Shown piece by piece: positions 1 through 19,082 of a stretch of 64,000 nucleotides of DNA. A program made the position numbers and the translations under genes. The DNA is from Blastocystis sp. Blastoise (taxonomy: Eukaryota > Sar > Bigyra > Opalinata > Blastocystidae). Each line of letters begins with the position of its first letter. Position 1 is the stretch's first letter. The stretch is taken from contig JBBPEB010000005.1 of assembly GCA_039096225.1 (NCBI GenBank), positions 877,501-941,500 on the forward strand. Direction: 5' to 3'. The notes under the pieces were generated by a model that saw only the letters and a list, made by a program, of their open reading frames with translations, had not been told where the DNA came from and did no database searches.

Positions 1-74
<74 letters not shown>

Positions 75-76
75 AT
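1..76. repeat. (TA)n microsatellite at left edge
   Basis: Almost pure alternating TA from the first base. It ends just before a splice acceptor (CTATAG at 88-93), so it is most likely the tail of an intron of the ubiquitin-ligase gene that starts outside the window. Confidence 0.9.
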
Positions 77-93
77 GCTTTCTTTCTCTATAG

Positions 94-5507
<5,414 letters not shown>

Positions 5508-6029
5508 TTTATATATATATATTTTATATTATATTTCTCTGTCAAAATTTTTATTTTTATTTTTATTATTTTTTAAATATTTTTAACATATTTGACTTTT
5601 TCATATAACTTCGTATAATCTTAATTCTTAATTTTTTATACATTTATACCATTTTGTTTGTTATTAACGGCTTATTATTAACATGAGTGTCATTTTGGTG
5701 ATTTGAACAAATTAACTTTATAGAAGAGAAGTCATAAATTATATATATTAATGAGCTAAGAATATCTGATACTGGTTGAATAGATTTATGTAACTATTAT
5801 ATTTTCAAAAAAAAAACTTAAAAAAACTACTAAAAATTTGTCCAATAGATTTTTCTTTTCTAAAAAAAACATGAGTGTGTCATTGACTTGTTTAAGCCAA
5901 TCATATCGCTGATACCATTCAATAGAAAACCACAAAGAAAACAAACACAATTTTATTTGACAAGTTTCAAAACTCCAAAATAAAAATGACTAGAATTACA
6001 TTTTTATATATTTATTTAGCTAATAAGAA
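5508..6029. other. Intergenic, AT-rich, no gene seen
   Basis: 522 bases between the HECT stop and the signal-peptide exon of the next gene. Only A/T runs; no RNA gene or conserved ORF seen. It must hold the 3' end of one gene and the promoter of the next. Confidence 0.6.
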
Positions 6030-9000
6030 ATGAGACAATTCATTAGTCTTATTAGTATTCTAGGACTGATATCTTTAGGTATATTTGTGATATATTATTG
6101 ATTTTAACTCGTAATCAATATAGTTCAATCAGAATGCACTGCTTCTAGTTTGCCTTTTGTTCTTCGAAGAAAATTTGGTTATTATGCTTATGAAGAATCA
6201 TGGAAAATATTTCAAGGTACTGATATAACTGGAACTCTTATTCATGAAGGAGCTGGTACTACTTCTGATAATTATGTTTCCAAAGATTATGATGTCTGTC
6301 TTCAATTAGATACTATCTATACTCTTGCTATGTACGATAGGTATGTAATTCTTATTATATAAAAATATTTTTTTTTTGTATTATTACTAATATATAAAAA
6401 TCGAGTAATTATAATAATTATATAACAATTCTAGTTATGGCGATGGTTGGACTAGTGGTTCTTATCTCTCCATTAATTATAACGATATTACATTCTTAAC
6501 GACAACACTCAATAATGGTGAGACTGCTGCTAATGTTCCTAAATTACAACAATTCACGTGTATAGATTATTACTCTTGATATAATTATATATATAATGAT
6601 TTTCTTTCATAGTTAAATAACAAATTTTATAATATTCTATATAGTGAAAATGGCTGTTGCTCCTGGTACTACTTGGAAAACTTCAACTACTGCTCAAACT
6701 GGTACTTCTTGGACTCAACTATCATTTACTGATACTACTTGGACATCTCATGCTCCTGGTTCTTTCCCTTCTATTTCTACTACTACTCGTTATTATAGAT
6801 ATACTACTACTCTTGTTGATACTGCTGCTTATGCTCTTCGTCTTAGTGTAAAAACAAATTCGGGTTTTGTTGTTTATGTAAATGGTATTGAAGCTTCTCG
6901 TGTTGGTTTACCTGCGTATGTATTTTTTTTTTTATTTATATACAACATATATATTATTTCATTCTATTTGTTTCTCTTTATATATAAAAATAATAACAAT
7001 ATATTATTATATATAGTGTATCTAATTCTAATACTGCTTCTTTAACTTCTGAAACTGATGCTACTTGGAAGATGTATATATATATTCTATATTTTTATTC
7101 ATATTTTTATTTATTATATATAATTATATATGTTTATTATACTATATATAGAGTTGCTATTCCTCTTTCTGTATATATAACATCAGGTACTGATTTTACT
7201 ATTGCTATTGAAATTCACTCTCATTCTTCTCAACTAACTACTGCCGATGTATTTGATGCTTATGCAACTACAGTTTCTTCTATTGGTATATTATTATTAG
7301 CATACTTATCTTTTTAATTATATTTTTATTATGGTTAGTCTCATAATATATTATAAAATCATATTATTTAATTAATTGTTATTATTCTAGATGGTGAAGT
7401 TATTCTTTTTGGTGCTACTGCTACTTGTTCTGTTGAAAGTTCCAATACAAATGATATCTGTAGTAATGTTGTTGATTATTCTGATAACACTAAGTACACT
7501 TTCCAAGGTAACACTGGTACTATTACTATTTCTATTCCTAATGGATCTAAAATTTGGTTTAATGCTTATCAAATTACTTCTAGTAATGATGATTCTCAAG
7601 GACATCCAAAAGTATGGAAATTATATGGTTCTGAAGATGATGGTACTACTTGGATATTCTTGGATCATATTACTTCTAATTCATATGGTTATAGAAGAGG
7701 TACTAAATATATATATAGTATTCCTTCTAATAGAAAATCTTTTAATCAAATCAAACTTGATATCTTATCTAATTATGATGACAGTTATACTCAATTAGCC
7801 GAAATTCGTACTTTTATGGATAGTCAACCTCTTGTTGATCCTGGTCTTCAATATGCTTCTAATACTTATAATATCTATACTTATGCAGATGTTTATATTG
7901 CTCCTATTTCTAGTGGTATTCATACTTTTACTATTACTCCTGATTTACCGGATGGATTAAGTTTTAATTCTGATCGTGGTTCTATTTCTGGCTATTTAAA
8001 TAATGCTGCAGCTAGTCAAACATATGTTATTAGCGCTATTGATGGTGCTACTAATGCTGATACTAGTTATACTATAACTATTAATATTCTTGTTTGTCAA
8101 CAACCAACTATGGCTCAAGTTATTGTTTCTAAAGTCAATAGAATATATTCTAAAGATGAACGTGCCATTATTTATTCTGAAGATGATACTCAAATCGGTA
8201 CTATTTCTGATTACAATGAAGATTCTAGTTCATTATATTATGACTGTCTAGTTGCTGGTCGTTGGAAAATTGTTCTTTTTTCTGATAATGATAATGGTTG
8301 GAAAGAAAGAAGTAGAATCGATGTTTGGCTAATATATGATGCTTATACTATGTTTTATATTGCTGAACTTTATTTTCATGCTGGTACAACTACTACTTAT
8401 TATGTAAATACTCGTCTTGATCTTGCTCCTATGTCTGGTTGGAAATATCTTGCTGCTTCTGCTATTGATCCTAATTGGTATTCTACGTCTTTCTCTGATG
8501 ATAGTTGGGATACAATTATTACTGATTTTGTAGATAATATTACTACTCCTATTGTTCTTCTTAGAAAGTCTTTCACTATTACTTCTAAGACTAATATGAA
8601 AAGTTGGGAATTTATGTTTAGGTCTGAGGATGGTATTGTTGTTTATGTAAATGGTAATGAAGTCTATAGATATAATTTAGCTGATGGTCCTATTACTAAT
8701 ACTACTACTGCTACTGGTGATGGCTATACACCTTGGACGAGTGTTTCTGGTAAACTTTCCACTCTTTCTAATGGTAATTCTGTTACTATTGCTGTTGCTC
8801 GTGTTAGTATGGGTACTGAAGATTATAGTATACGGTTTGATGGTGTTTTTCATTTAATTGCTGATTCTTCTATTCAACGAGATACTGAAGGTATTTATTA
8901 TACTTCTAGTAGTGATCTTGATAGTGAGGCTAGAAATCTTTTTGATGGTGATATAAATACTCGATGGATTACTGAATTACATGATTCTATTACTCCTCAT

Positions 9001-12000
9001 TATGTTACTGTTAGTTTTTATGATAATAGAGCTGAACTTATTAATAAGTATTGTATTGTTTCTAGTTTTGATTCTCCTCAATATGATCCTGCAGATTGGG
9101 TTGTTTCGGGTTCTATGGATGGTACTACGTTTACTGATTTAAGTACTGTGTCTAATGCTTTTTGGAAAGATAGATTAGAAAGAAAATGTTTCTATATGCC
9201 TAATAATAAAGCTTATATTACATATAAATGGACAATAAATAAAGCTGCTGTTATTCAAGATAATAATAGATATGCTGCTAGTGAATTTGAATTATATTTA
9301 GAAGATATTGAATCTCTTGTTATTCCTGATTTCCGTTTTACTACTTCCATTATAGTTGCTTATAAGGGAGTTACTGTTCCTACTCTTGTCGTTTCTTCTG
9401 AATATTATTATGATTTCACTATTTCTCCTGCTCTTCCTACTGGTATTACTATGGACTCTTCTAATGGTAACTTAAGTGGTATTCCTACTCAACTTCAATC
9501 TACTACTACTTATACTATTAGTGCTAAGAATATTCACGGTATTGCTGTAACTACTACTATTACTTTCTCTGTTTCTATTTGTGCTGTTGCTAATACTGCT
9601 TTTATTCTTAAATTTGATTTTGAAGAAGATGCTGGAGAAGCTTCATGGACTCTTAAGGATGCTTCAGGTACTGTTATTGATACTAGAACTACTTCTATTA
9701 ATCACTCTACTCAATATTTCTCTTTCTGTAAACCTAAAGGTATTTATTTTCTTGTTTTATCAGATAGTATGAATGAGGGTTGGGGTTCTGGTTCTTATAC
9801 GATCTTAGATATTGATAATAATGTTTATGTTACTGGTACTGTTGGTGCTGGGGAATCTCCTAAAACTGTTAATGTATATATTGATCAAGCTTCTGGTTCT
9901 TCTACTTCTTGGAAATACTTAACTTTTGGTACTGATGTTCCTTCTGGATGGTATACTATTTCCTTCTCTGATACTGCTTGGTCTACTGGTATTTCTGGTT
10001 CTTTCCCTGCTCTTACTGGTATTAGTCAATATTATAGAACTACTTTAAGTATTACTTCAATTGATGCTTCTTATGCTGGTTATGAAATTGGTGTCAAAGG
10101 ATATGCTGGTATTGCCGTTTATCTTAATGGTCAAGAAATTATAAGATCTAATCTTCCTTCTGGTACTCTTTCTTCATCTACGTTAGCTACTTCTGAACTT
10201 TCTAATTGGATCTTCTTCAAGATTTCTATTAGTTTAATTATTAATATTCTTCTTAATGTTGGCAATAATGTATTAGCTGTTGAACTTCATAAGAAAGATA
10301 CTCTTCCTTCTATTAATGATTTCACTTATTTCACTTCTTTTATTCCTTCTGGTGAATATAGAGTAACTGATGGTGTTGCTTGGTCTGATATTGAAAAGAC
10401 TGGTGATGAAGGTACTGATATGTTATTTGATAATAATATAGATACTTCAGTTGTGAGTGGTCCACGATGTGTTGGTGCTATTTATCAATATACTTTTAAT
10501 AATGGTCGTAAAGAATTTATTAATCATTATAAGATTACGAATGGCAATACTTGTAATCAAAGAACTCCTTCTAGTTGGAGAATAGAAGGTTCTAACGATA
10601 ATGGTATTACTTGGACATTATTAGATTATGAACACCAACAATTTTTTACCTCATATAAACAAACATTCTCTTATGATTTCTATGCTTCTCAACCTTATAA
10701 TTCCTATCGATTTATTGCTACTGAATGTGATAATACTCCTCTTGATAGAAACACTTGTGGTGATGGATATTTTCAATTATCTGAATTTGGTTTATACATT
10801 AATAATAAAGCTGTTTCTTGTGTATCTGATGGTACTTGGGGACCTGCTGTTGAAGGTGGTTATTCATTCCAAGAATGTCCTACGGGTAGTACAGGTATTC
10901 AAAGAAGATTATGTACATCTGGTGTATTTGGTGAAATTCAACAACTTTGTAGTGTAGCTGCTCCTATTGTTCCTTCTTATGTTGGTTCTCCTTTTACTTA
11001 TCACAAGAATATAATTGTATCTCTTTCTCCTATCCTATCGGATGTTGAATCGACATATACTATTGATCCAGCTCTCCCTAATGGTCTTACTATTAATGCT
11101 TCTACCGGTGTTATTTCTGGTACTCCTCTTGCTAATTCTGATATTACTACTTATACTATTACTGCTACTAATGCTGGTGGCTCTGTTTCTACGACTATTG
11201 TGATTCTTATTGATTTTGTATTTTGCACTTCTGAAGATAATTGGCCTCTTACTGAAATTGGTCAACAATATGATTTACCTTGTGAAGATCCTATTAATTA
11301 TGAAGGTTCAAGAACTAGATCATGTCAAGTTGGTTATCCTGCTATTTGGGGTTCTGTTGTTAACAATTGCCAATTAAGAATACCAACTGTAATATATACA
11401 GTACCTACTACTATTGGATATAAAAATGTTCCTATTACACCTATTACTGCTCTTATAACTGGAAGTAATTTGAATCTATTCACTATTGATCCTTCTCTTC
11501 CTGATGGTTTATTATTCAATTCTGTTACTGGTACTATTTATGGTACACCTACTACTGCTTCTTCTACAGTATATACTATAACTATTTCTAATCCTAGAGG
11601 TCAATCTACTGCTACAACTACTATTACTATTAATGCTTTTAACTGTCCTATTGATGATATTTGGCCTGCTACAGAAGTTGGAGAACAAGCTAGTATAGAT
11701 TGTGAAGATACTATTAATTATGAAGGCTCTAGAAATAGATTATGTAAAGTTGGAGATCCTGCTGTTTGGGGAGATGTTGTTGATAATTGTCAATTGAAAA
11801 CACCTTCAATTTCTTATACGACTACTACTATTACTGGTTATAAGAACATTGCTATAACTGCTATTGATGCTACTATTACTGGAGGTAGTCTCAATCCTAT
11901 TACTATATCTCCTCCTCTTCCTACTGGTTTAACACTGAATACTCTTAATGGTCAAATTTATGGTACACCTTCTATAGATTCTTCTAGTAGTTATACTATT

Positions 12001-14052
12001 ACTATTTCTAATCCTAGAGGCTATTTTACTGTAAGTATAACTATTATCATTAGTATTGCTAATTGTATTGCTGATGATATCTGGGCTGTTACTGAAATTG
12101 GTCAACAAACAACTTTAGATTGTGAAGATCCTATTAATTATGAAGGTTCTAGAACTAGATTATGTCAACTTGGTTATCCTGCTGTTTGGGGTTCTGTTAT
12201 TAATAATTGTCAACTAAAGATGCCTTCAATTACTTATGATATCACAACTATTACTTGCTATAAGAACATTGCTATTACTGCTATTGATGCTACTATTACT
12301 GGTGGTAATTTGAATCCTCTAACTATTTCTCCTCCTCTTCCTGATGGACTACTATTTAATACTCAAAATGGTCAAATTTATGGTACACCTACTATAAATT
12401 CTTCTAGTAGTTATACTATAACTATTTCTAATACAAGAGGAACAGTTACTACAAATATAGTAATAAATATAAATATAGCTTCTTGTGTTGCTGAAAATGG
12501 TTGGTCTATGACTGAAATTGGTCAACAAGTTACTTTACCTTGTGAAGATCCTATTAATTATGAAGGATCTAGAAGTAGAGTATGTAAGCTTGGTTATCCT
12601 GCTGTTTGGGATACTGTAGTTGATAATTGTCAACCGAAGTTACCTACAATTATATATACAACTACTACTATAATAGGTTATAAAGGTATTGCTATTACTG
12701 CTATTGATGCTACTATTACTGGAGGGAATCTCAATCCTTTAACTATTAATCCTTCTCTTCCTTGTGGATTATCTTTTAATACTGTTAATGGTCAAATTTA
12801 TGGTACGCCTACTTTTGCTTTCTCTGATTCTTATGTTATCACTGTATCTAATGCATTAGGTCAATCTTCTGTGACTATTACAATTAGTATTAGTGTTGCT
12901 AATTGTCTTGCTGATACTATTTGGCCTATTACAGAAATTGGTCAACAAGTTACTTTACCTTGTGAAGATACTATTAATTATGAAGGATTTAGAACTAAAT
13001 TGTGTAAAGTTGGTTATCCTGCTGTTTGGGATACTGTTATTAATAATTGTCAATTAAAGATGCCTTCAATTTCTTATAATAGTAATACGATTATTGGATA
13101 TAAAGATGATATTATTACTCCTGCTTTTGCTACTATTACTGGTGGTGGTCTCAATCCTCTTACTATTTCTCCTTCTCTTCCTGATGGATTATCTTTTAAT
13201 ACTCAAAATGGCTTTATATATGGTATTCCTACTTCTGCTTCTTCTAATAGTTATACTATTACTGCTTCTAATGCTAGAGGAGAAGCAACTTTTACTATTA
13301 CTATTACTATTAGTGCTGTTAACTGTCCTTCTGATGATAATTGGCCTATTACTGAACGAGGTATAACTGCTTATATTGAATGTGGTTCTGGTCAATCTGG
13401 TATTCAAAGTCGTGTTTGTCAGAATACAGGTGTTGGCACTGCTTCTTGGCAAGTTGCTGATAGTTCTGAATGTTATATATTTATTGTTAACGAAGATCCT
13501 GGTGAGAATAAGGTATTTATTACTGTTCCTATGAGACTTGAAGGATTATCTGAGAGTGTTTTTAATACTCCTTCTACAATAGAAACCTTTAGAATACTTA
13601 TTATTCAGTCACTTAGTGTTTATTCTATTCCTTCTTCTGGTGTAAAGATTATTAGTGTTTCTAGTGACTCTTCTTCTACTAATGGTGTTTCCGTTAGTAT
13701 AAGAATCACTGCTAATAAATCTGATGAAGATAATATAAAGAATGATATAAGCATTCTTTTTACAGGTATTGATTCTATTCTTCTAAAGTTATTCAAAACA
13801 AGTGATGATTCGAATCTAAAGACTATTACTGGTATTTCAATCAATGGAAAAATAGTATCAACTGGTAATTCTATTTCAGTTATAACAATTATTCTTATTA
13901 TCGTTATTATTATTCTCATTATACTCTTGATTCTTGTATGCATTCTAAAGAAGAAGAAGGACGAAAAAGAAGAAAAGAAAGAAAAGAAATTACAACCTCA
14001 TAAAAAAATAGAAGTTGAAACTGTTAAAGTTGAAAAACCTGTTATTTTGTAA
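6030..14052 (+). CDS. Giant modular surface protein B (signal peptide, Gal-binding/discoidin, He_PIG and Cys-rich repeats, C-terminal TM)
   Basis: Seven exons join in frame: 6030-6078, 6124-6340, 6435-6559, 6645-6915, 7017-7073, 7152-7285 and 7391-14052, giving about 2504 residues. Exon 1 encodes a signal peptide (MRQFISLISILGLISLV). Recurring modules are: a DSYGDGW-type CUB-like turn; a beta-galactosidase-like jelly roll (W..SFTDTTW, VVYVNG); an F5/8C discoidin-like domain (SSWRIEGSNDNGITW near 10570); and He_PIG putative-Ig domains (ITPDLPDGLSFNS..G.ISG). The last 2.3 kb is six Cys modules (C..DDIWP.TE..GQQ..L.CED..NYEGSR..LC) alternating with He_PIG. One TM helix of Ile/Leu/Val (about 13875-13945) precedes a Lys/Glu-rich tail. 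Likely an adhesin or receptor at the cell surface; the ligand is unknown. Paralogues J and L lie at 38.6-44.5 and 46.3-53.5 kb. Confidence 0.85.
11224..13482 (+). repeat. Tandem 420-bp coding repeat (Cys module plus He_PIG)
   Basis: The first Cys codon of each module is at 11224, 11644, 12064, 12484, 12904 and 13324: exactly 420 nt (140 residues) apart each time. Long blocks are nearly identical in DNA (for example the CCTATTAATTATGAAGG region), so copies arose or were homogenised recently. The sixth Cys module is divergent (GSGQSGIQSRVC). Confidence 0.95.
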
Positions 14053-15123
14053 TTTTTTTCTTGTTTTTATGTTTATTATTATTTAAATTTGTTCATACTT
14101 ATATATTAATTAAAATTTCATTTTTTTTGTTTAGTTTTTGTTATTTATAAGTAACTTATATGAAGAGTTAATAATTATTAGAAATAAATAAAGACTAGTT
14201 GCGAATATAATAAAAGAAGAAATTAATGTATTTTATAAATGATATATATATTTTGGATAATATATATATTTATTAATGTATTTAATTATGTGATATAATC
14301 CATGAAAAATGATGACATTTTTAAAAATCAGTAATACAAATATTTATTCATAATACTTATCTATAAATAAGATTTCAAAATTGATATAATGTAATAAACT
14401 AATTAAAGAATACTTTTTAAGATCCATTACCATATATTCTATTATTTGTTACAAAAATTATAGCTAATATATATTATAGTTGATTGCTTAAAAAATATTA
14501 TAATAATAACAATATTTATTTGATAAATTAAGCGTTTCTGAAATAATCACTGAAGATCTTTTGCTAATAATACGCCAATTGCTATTTAGAAGCTAATACT
14601 TTCATCTACATATCTCTATACATAATTAAAATACTTCTCAAATAATATTTTGCACAATAATAACACAATTACTTGATTAACAAAGATATTTGTAAAGTAT
14701 ATTAAATATTTGACATCAAAACTATGCCATCATGCCCAGAGAAATACAACGAAATATAAAATAGTAGAAATAGCGTTGAAAAGTGATTCTAAATAGCTAC
14801 ATCAATTGAATAAAATTAATATTTACTGATTATGTTTCATCACATATTCTTCTTAATGCATTTACTGCAACTATAGCCAACTATTACAAAGATAATGAAT
14901 ACCAATTTTTAATATACTTATTTTTTGTTTCATTTAAGCAAGTTTATATCATCATCGGCAACGTAAAATAATTCGTATGAATAAAAAATCACTCTATAAT
15001 AACTTATATAGAAGAAAAACATATTTTTTCTGAATTTTATTTGTTCTTAGTCTGAATTGATCTGGAAAAGAAATGACATGAAATAAAAACATTTTGTTTT
15101 TTATTTGTTTATTTAAATCTAAT
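14053..15123. other. Intergenic, AT-rich, no gene seen
   Basis: About 1.07 kb with no ORF, RNA gene or clear repeat that I can support. Mostly short A and T runs. Confidence 0.6.
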
Positions 15124-16204
15124 ATGATGAAATTATTGAATGCATATTTTTCTACTTTAGTTGTATGTGCTGTGCTGGTATTAATTATTGAATCATTAAG
15201 AAAATTTAAACTTGTGCCAACAACAATTTCTAGGAAATTGACACATATTTGTATGGGTATATTACTATATATTGTATGTATTTAATTAGTGATAGGAGCT
15301 TTATTTGTTCTCTGCTGGAATTTCTTCCCTGATTCTATATATTCAAAATGGCTAGCTGCTTCTAGTATTTTATTAAGTTTATTATAATTATATTATTTTT
15401 TATTATTATTATTACATTTAAATTAATATATTTTTTCATTCCTAACCCTGAATGCAATAGAATTTCATTACTATAATACTTTCTATAGTTCCTTTTACAT
15501 TTGGTTTAGTATTCTTTTTAATTGGTTGTGGTCTTGTTAAATATGATAATGCTGTAAGATCATTATGTCGAACTGGAAACCCTCATGAGTTATTATTAGG
15601 TCCTGTTCATTATGGTATAATTATTACATGTGCTACTCTTTTCTATTGGAAGAAAGTTGAATCTATTCCATTAATTATGATTTTATGTTTTGGTGATGGT
15701 TTAGCTGATGTTTGTGGTCAAATAAGAAAAGGAAATTATAAACTTATTTGGAATAATCATAAATCTCTCTATGGTTTCTTAGCATTTATTATTTTTAGTA
15801 TTCTCTCTTGTTTATTCTATGGATGGTATTTTGAAATGTATATATTTATCATATTATCTTTTTATTTATATATTTTTATTTTATTTTATTTCTCAGATAA
15901 ATATTATAAATATTAATTTTTAAATCATTATAATTATAATAATATTTTTAATAATTATAATAAAAATATATATTTAAAAATTATAATAAAAATATATAAT
16001 TTTAAATAATTATATAATAATAATATATCATAAATTCTTTATTCTAGAAATAATTGGATTTCTATTAATTGGTCAGAATATACGCTTTCTATTATTTATA
16101 TCTCTATTGGTTGTGCCTTAACAGAAACATTTACTGTTCCAGAATGGGACAACTTTACGATTTCTGCAATGAGTATTCTATTAACAAAAATCAATCATTT
16201 ATAA
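15124..16204 (+). CDS. CTP-dependent polyprenol kinase-like membrane protein (phytol/dolichol kinase family)
   Basis: Four exons join in frame: 15124-15250, 15290-15376, 15489-15837 and 16048-16204, giving about 239 residues. Splicing the first 39-nt intron yields RKLTHILIGALFVLCWNFFP, the RK..H..G.....W..F pattern of phytol kinases (VTE5/VTE6) and relatives such as Sec59/DGK1. The diagnostic motif GDGLADVCGQIRKGNYKLIW then NHKSLYGFLAF matches the GDG.A...G..G..K...N.KS..G signature. The C-terminus has ETFTVPEWDNFTISAMS, like the E....DN..V end of the family. Several hydrophobic segments fit an integral membrane enzyme, expected to use CTP to phosphorylate an isoprenoid alcohol (phytol, farnesol, geranylgeraniol or dolichol); the substrate cannot be told from sequence. 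The start could be 15124 or 15127. Confidence 0.8.
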
Positions 16205-16945
16205 TCAGTTTATATTCTTTTCTTTCTATTTTTTTCTTTTTCTTTCTCTTTTACAATAGTACTATAATAAATTATAGTATATATATGTTTTGTATTCTAT
16301 AAATTTCTATTGATAACAATAGAGAACTCTTATTCCAAATAATTTCAATTTATTTACACTTTATTTTTGTTATCAATATATTAATTTATTCCAGTTTTGT
16401 TTTTTATAAACTTATAACTGAATATTCAACAGAACAACAATATTCAATAATTCTACTCAACTTAATAAAAACTTAGTTATTGTATTGTTCATTATGTTTC
16501 TAATCACATATATAGTTTTATATTTTTTATATTCTTTATAAAACAAAGCACTAAAGTCAACCAAATTGTTCAATTTCCTAACTAACTCAAAGAAAACTTA
16601 TTCTTTTATCATATATTTTCTTATGATACTTCATGAGTCAATTTCAATGAAGTTAATGACTATTATAATTCTTGAATACTATAGAAAAGTCTTTATTGAA
16701 TTCGTTTGATTGTAACAATCTTCGAAGCGTTCAGTAATTAAAGAAAATTATTATTAATCAATAAAATTATGAAACCAACATTGTTTCTGAATTCGAATAG
16801 AACAAAAAACACATCTCATAATCATGAATAACAGGCAAGTCCCTTTCAATGGTTTGTGTTTATTGTATTATCAATAATTATTAAAAGACAAGGTAAACCT
16901 TCTTCTTTCAACATTATCAGAATTACCCACGTTATTATTTAAATA
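16205..16945. other. Intergenic, no gene seen
   Basis: About 740 bases of A/T-rich sequence between the kinase stop and the MATE start. A short Met codon context at 16825 is not followed by a usable exon that I can defend. Confidence 0.55.
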
Positions 16946-18592
16946 ATGAGTGATCCTAATACTCCTCAATCTTCAAATGAACCTATACCTCAACTATCGC
17001 CTATTGCACCTTCAGAACAAACTGAAGAAATAAAGCAAGTTGAAACAAAGGAAAGTATTCCTTCAGTTGTAACCAATGAATCTCATGATGAAAGTGAAAA
17101 CAGTAAGAAGAATGATGTATCACCGGTCAACAAAAAGAAGGAAAAAAGCAATAAGAACGATGCTAACTTTCTAGGGACTGCTCCTCTTGTCAAAACAATT
17201 TTAAAGTTGACTTATCCTGATTTCTTCGCTAAAGTAGCATCAGCTTCTTTCTCTTTTGCTGATGCTTTATATATTAGTAATTTAGCAGGTGATACCCCTG
17301 AAGAGCGTTCTTTATCCCTTGGTGCTGTTACTATTGCTTTTCCAATTGAGCAAGCTTTTCAAATGGGTTTAGCTCTTCTTTTTGGAAATGGTTTTGCATC
17401 TACTTTAGGACGTTATTTAGGAGCTAAGAATGATATTATGGCTCGACGTACTTTAGGTAATCTTTATTTCCTTGATATTTTATGTGGTATTCTCTATCCA
17501 ATTATTATTATTCCTCTTCTTCCTTATATTCTTCAATTACTTGGTGCTTCAGAAGAAGCAGGGACTTTAGAAATTGGTAGACAATATATTATGATTTATT
17601 CCTTAGGATCTATATTAACAAATTTTATGATAGGAAATAATAATTTAATTCGATCTGAAGGAAGATCTATGTATTCTGCAAGTATTATGATTGTTGGGTT
17701 TCTATTTAATATCATTATGGATCCTGTATTTATTTCAGTATTCAAATTAGGTGTTAATGGTGCTGCTATATGTACATTAGTAGGTGATTTCCTCGCGGTT
17801 ATTCTTGGATTTAGTTATTATATGACAGGTAGAAGTGTAGTTAAATTTGAATGGAAGAATATAAGTCCTAATTGTGAGATTATAAAAGATGGTTTAAGTG
17901 TTGGTGTATCAGGATTTATTATGACTGCTTCTAGTTCTGTAGTTTCTGTTGTATTTAATCGATTAATGCTTCATTTCTCTCCTTATCCTCCTGAATCTAT
18001 TCAAACAACTGAATTAATTTCAGCTTTAGGTGGATTAACCAAGATTTATTCATTCTTCTTTTTACCTTTATTAGCTCTTTCTCATGGTATTTTACCTATT
18101 CTTGCTTATTGTAGAGGAGCTAAATTACAAAAACGATTTATGGATACTACAAAAGTATGTGTATATAGTGCTTTAATAGTTGCTTGTATCTTATATATAC
18201 TTGGATTAACTTGTGCTTATCCTTTTGCTTATATGTTCTCCGATTCTCCTTTATTTGTAGAAACATTCTCCTTTGGATTAAGAATAATGGTTCTTGTTTT
18301 CCCTATTAATTGTTTATTCTTTGCTGTACTTCCAGCTCTTCAAGCTTCAAAACAAGGATTATTCGCTGGATTATTAGCTTTCTTTAAGAATTGTTTATTT
18401 AATATTGTATTTGGTGTAATATTATGTTATGCTCTTAATGATTATAATGGATTATTCTATGCTTATCCTCTTAGTGATTTTACAAATCTTATTATTACCA
18501 TTATTGTTTATTACACAAGAAGAAAGTATTTTGTTCCTCAAGAGAAAATATATAGTAATATACCTACTGTAGTTACTATTCAAAAAGAATAA
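16946..18592 (+). CDS. MATE-family efflux transporter
   Basis: A single-exon 548-residue protein. Residues 1-75 are hydrophilic, acidic/Lys-rich and probably cytosolic. From GTAPLVKTILKLTYPDF onward there are about 12 hydrophobic segments. Family hallmarks include the first-helix region with FADALYISNLAG, ALLFGNGFASTLGRYLGA, the NNNLIRSEGRSMYSA loop, FNIIMDPVFI and LGVNGAAICTLVGD. These match the DinF/NorM-like branch of MATE Na+/H+-coupled drug or metabolite exporters. The length is normal for the family plus the N-terminal extension. It is the only large intron-free host gene seen here. Substrate unknown. Confidence 0.92.
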   Translation: MSDPNTPQSSNEPIPQLSPIAPSEQTEEIKQVETKESIPSVVTNESHDESENSKKNDVSPVNKKKEKSNKNDANFLGTAPLVKTILKLTYPDFFAKVASASFSFADALYISNLAGDTPEERSLSLGAVTIAFPIEQAFQMGLALLFGNGFASTLGRYLGAKNDIMARRTLGNLYFLDILCGILYPIIIIPLLPYILQLLGASEEAGTLEIGRQYIMIYSLGSILTNFMIGNNNLIRSEGRSMYSASIMIVGFLFNIIMDPVFISVFKLGVNGAAICTLVGDFLAVILGFSYYMTGRSVVKFEWKNISPNCEIIKDGLSVGVSGFIMTASSSVVSVVFNRLMLHFSPYPPESIQTTELISALGGLTKIYSFFFLPLLALSHGILPILAYCRGAKLQKRFMDTTKVCVYSALIVACILYILGLTCAYPFAYMFSDSPLFVETFSFGLRIMVLVFPINCLFFAVLPALQASKQGLFAGLLAFFKNCLFNIVFGVILCYALNDYNGLFYAYPLSDFTNLIITIIVYYTRRKYFVPQEKIYSNIPTVVTIQKE

Positions 18593-19082
18593 ATTTATAC
18601 AATATATAATTATACAATATCTATGAGCGTTGTTATTCGTGTTTAATACTTTATGCATAGAAAAGAGTTAATAATGACATACTATTTATTTACTTTTTTT
18701 TTTTTTAGGTGATTGAGATTTTTATATAATACTTTATTAATATATATATATAATTCATTTTATTTCATGTCATCTTTAGTTCTCTTTTCTTTTCATAAAA
18801 GTATTGTTGAATATATATATATATATTGTTTTGATTTATTTTGTTTCATGTTGCTTTTATTTAGCTCTTCTTTTCTAGTTATTCTGTTTGAATGATTAGC
18901 ATTTCTATGTAGTTTGGTTATATATTTAATATTAAATCATTAGTATGATATTTATGAAAATAAATATGAATTAAATATAAAAATATCAAAAATAGATATG
19001 TGAATATCATCGCTATTTAAAAAATTGATATAATACTGATAATTTCTACAGTTATAATACATGGGAAAAACTTTTTTCAGTA
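18593..19082. other. Intergenic, no protein gene seen
   Basis: 490 bases between the MATE stop and tRNA-Ser. It holds short TA runs and a T tract at 18692-18708, and no supportable gene. Confidence 0.55.

Noticed and set aside
15278-15289. A 12-nt intron (or an in-frame stop) in the polyprenol kinase gene
   Set aside because: A 39-nt intron at 15251-15289 removes the stop and gives a contiguous RKLTHILIGALFVLCWNFFP that fits the family.
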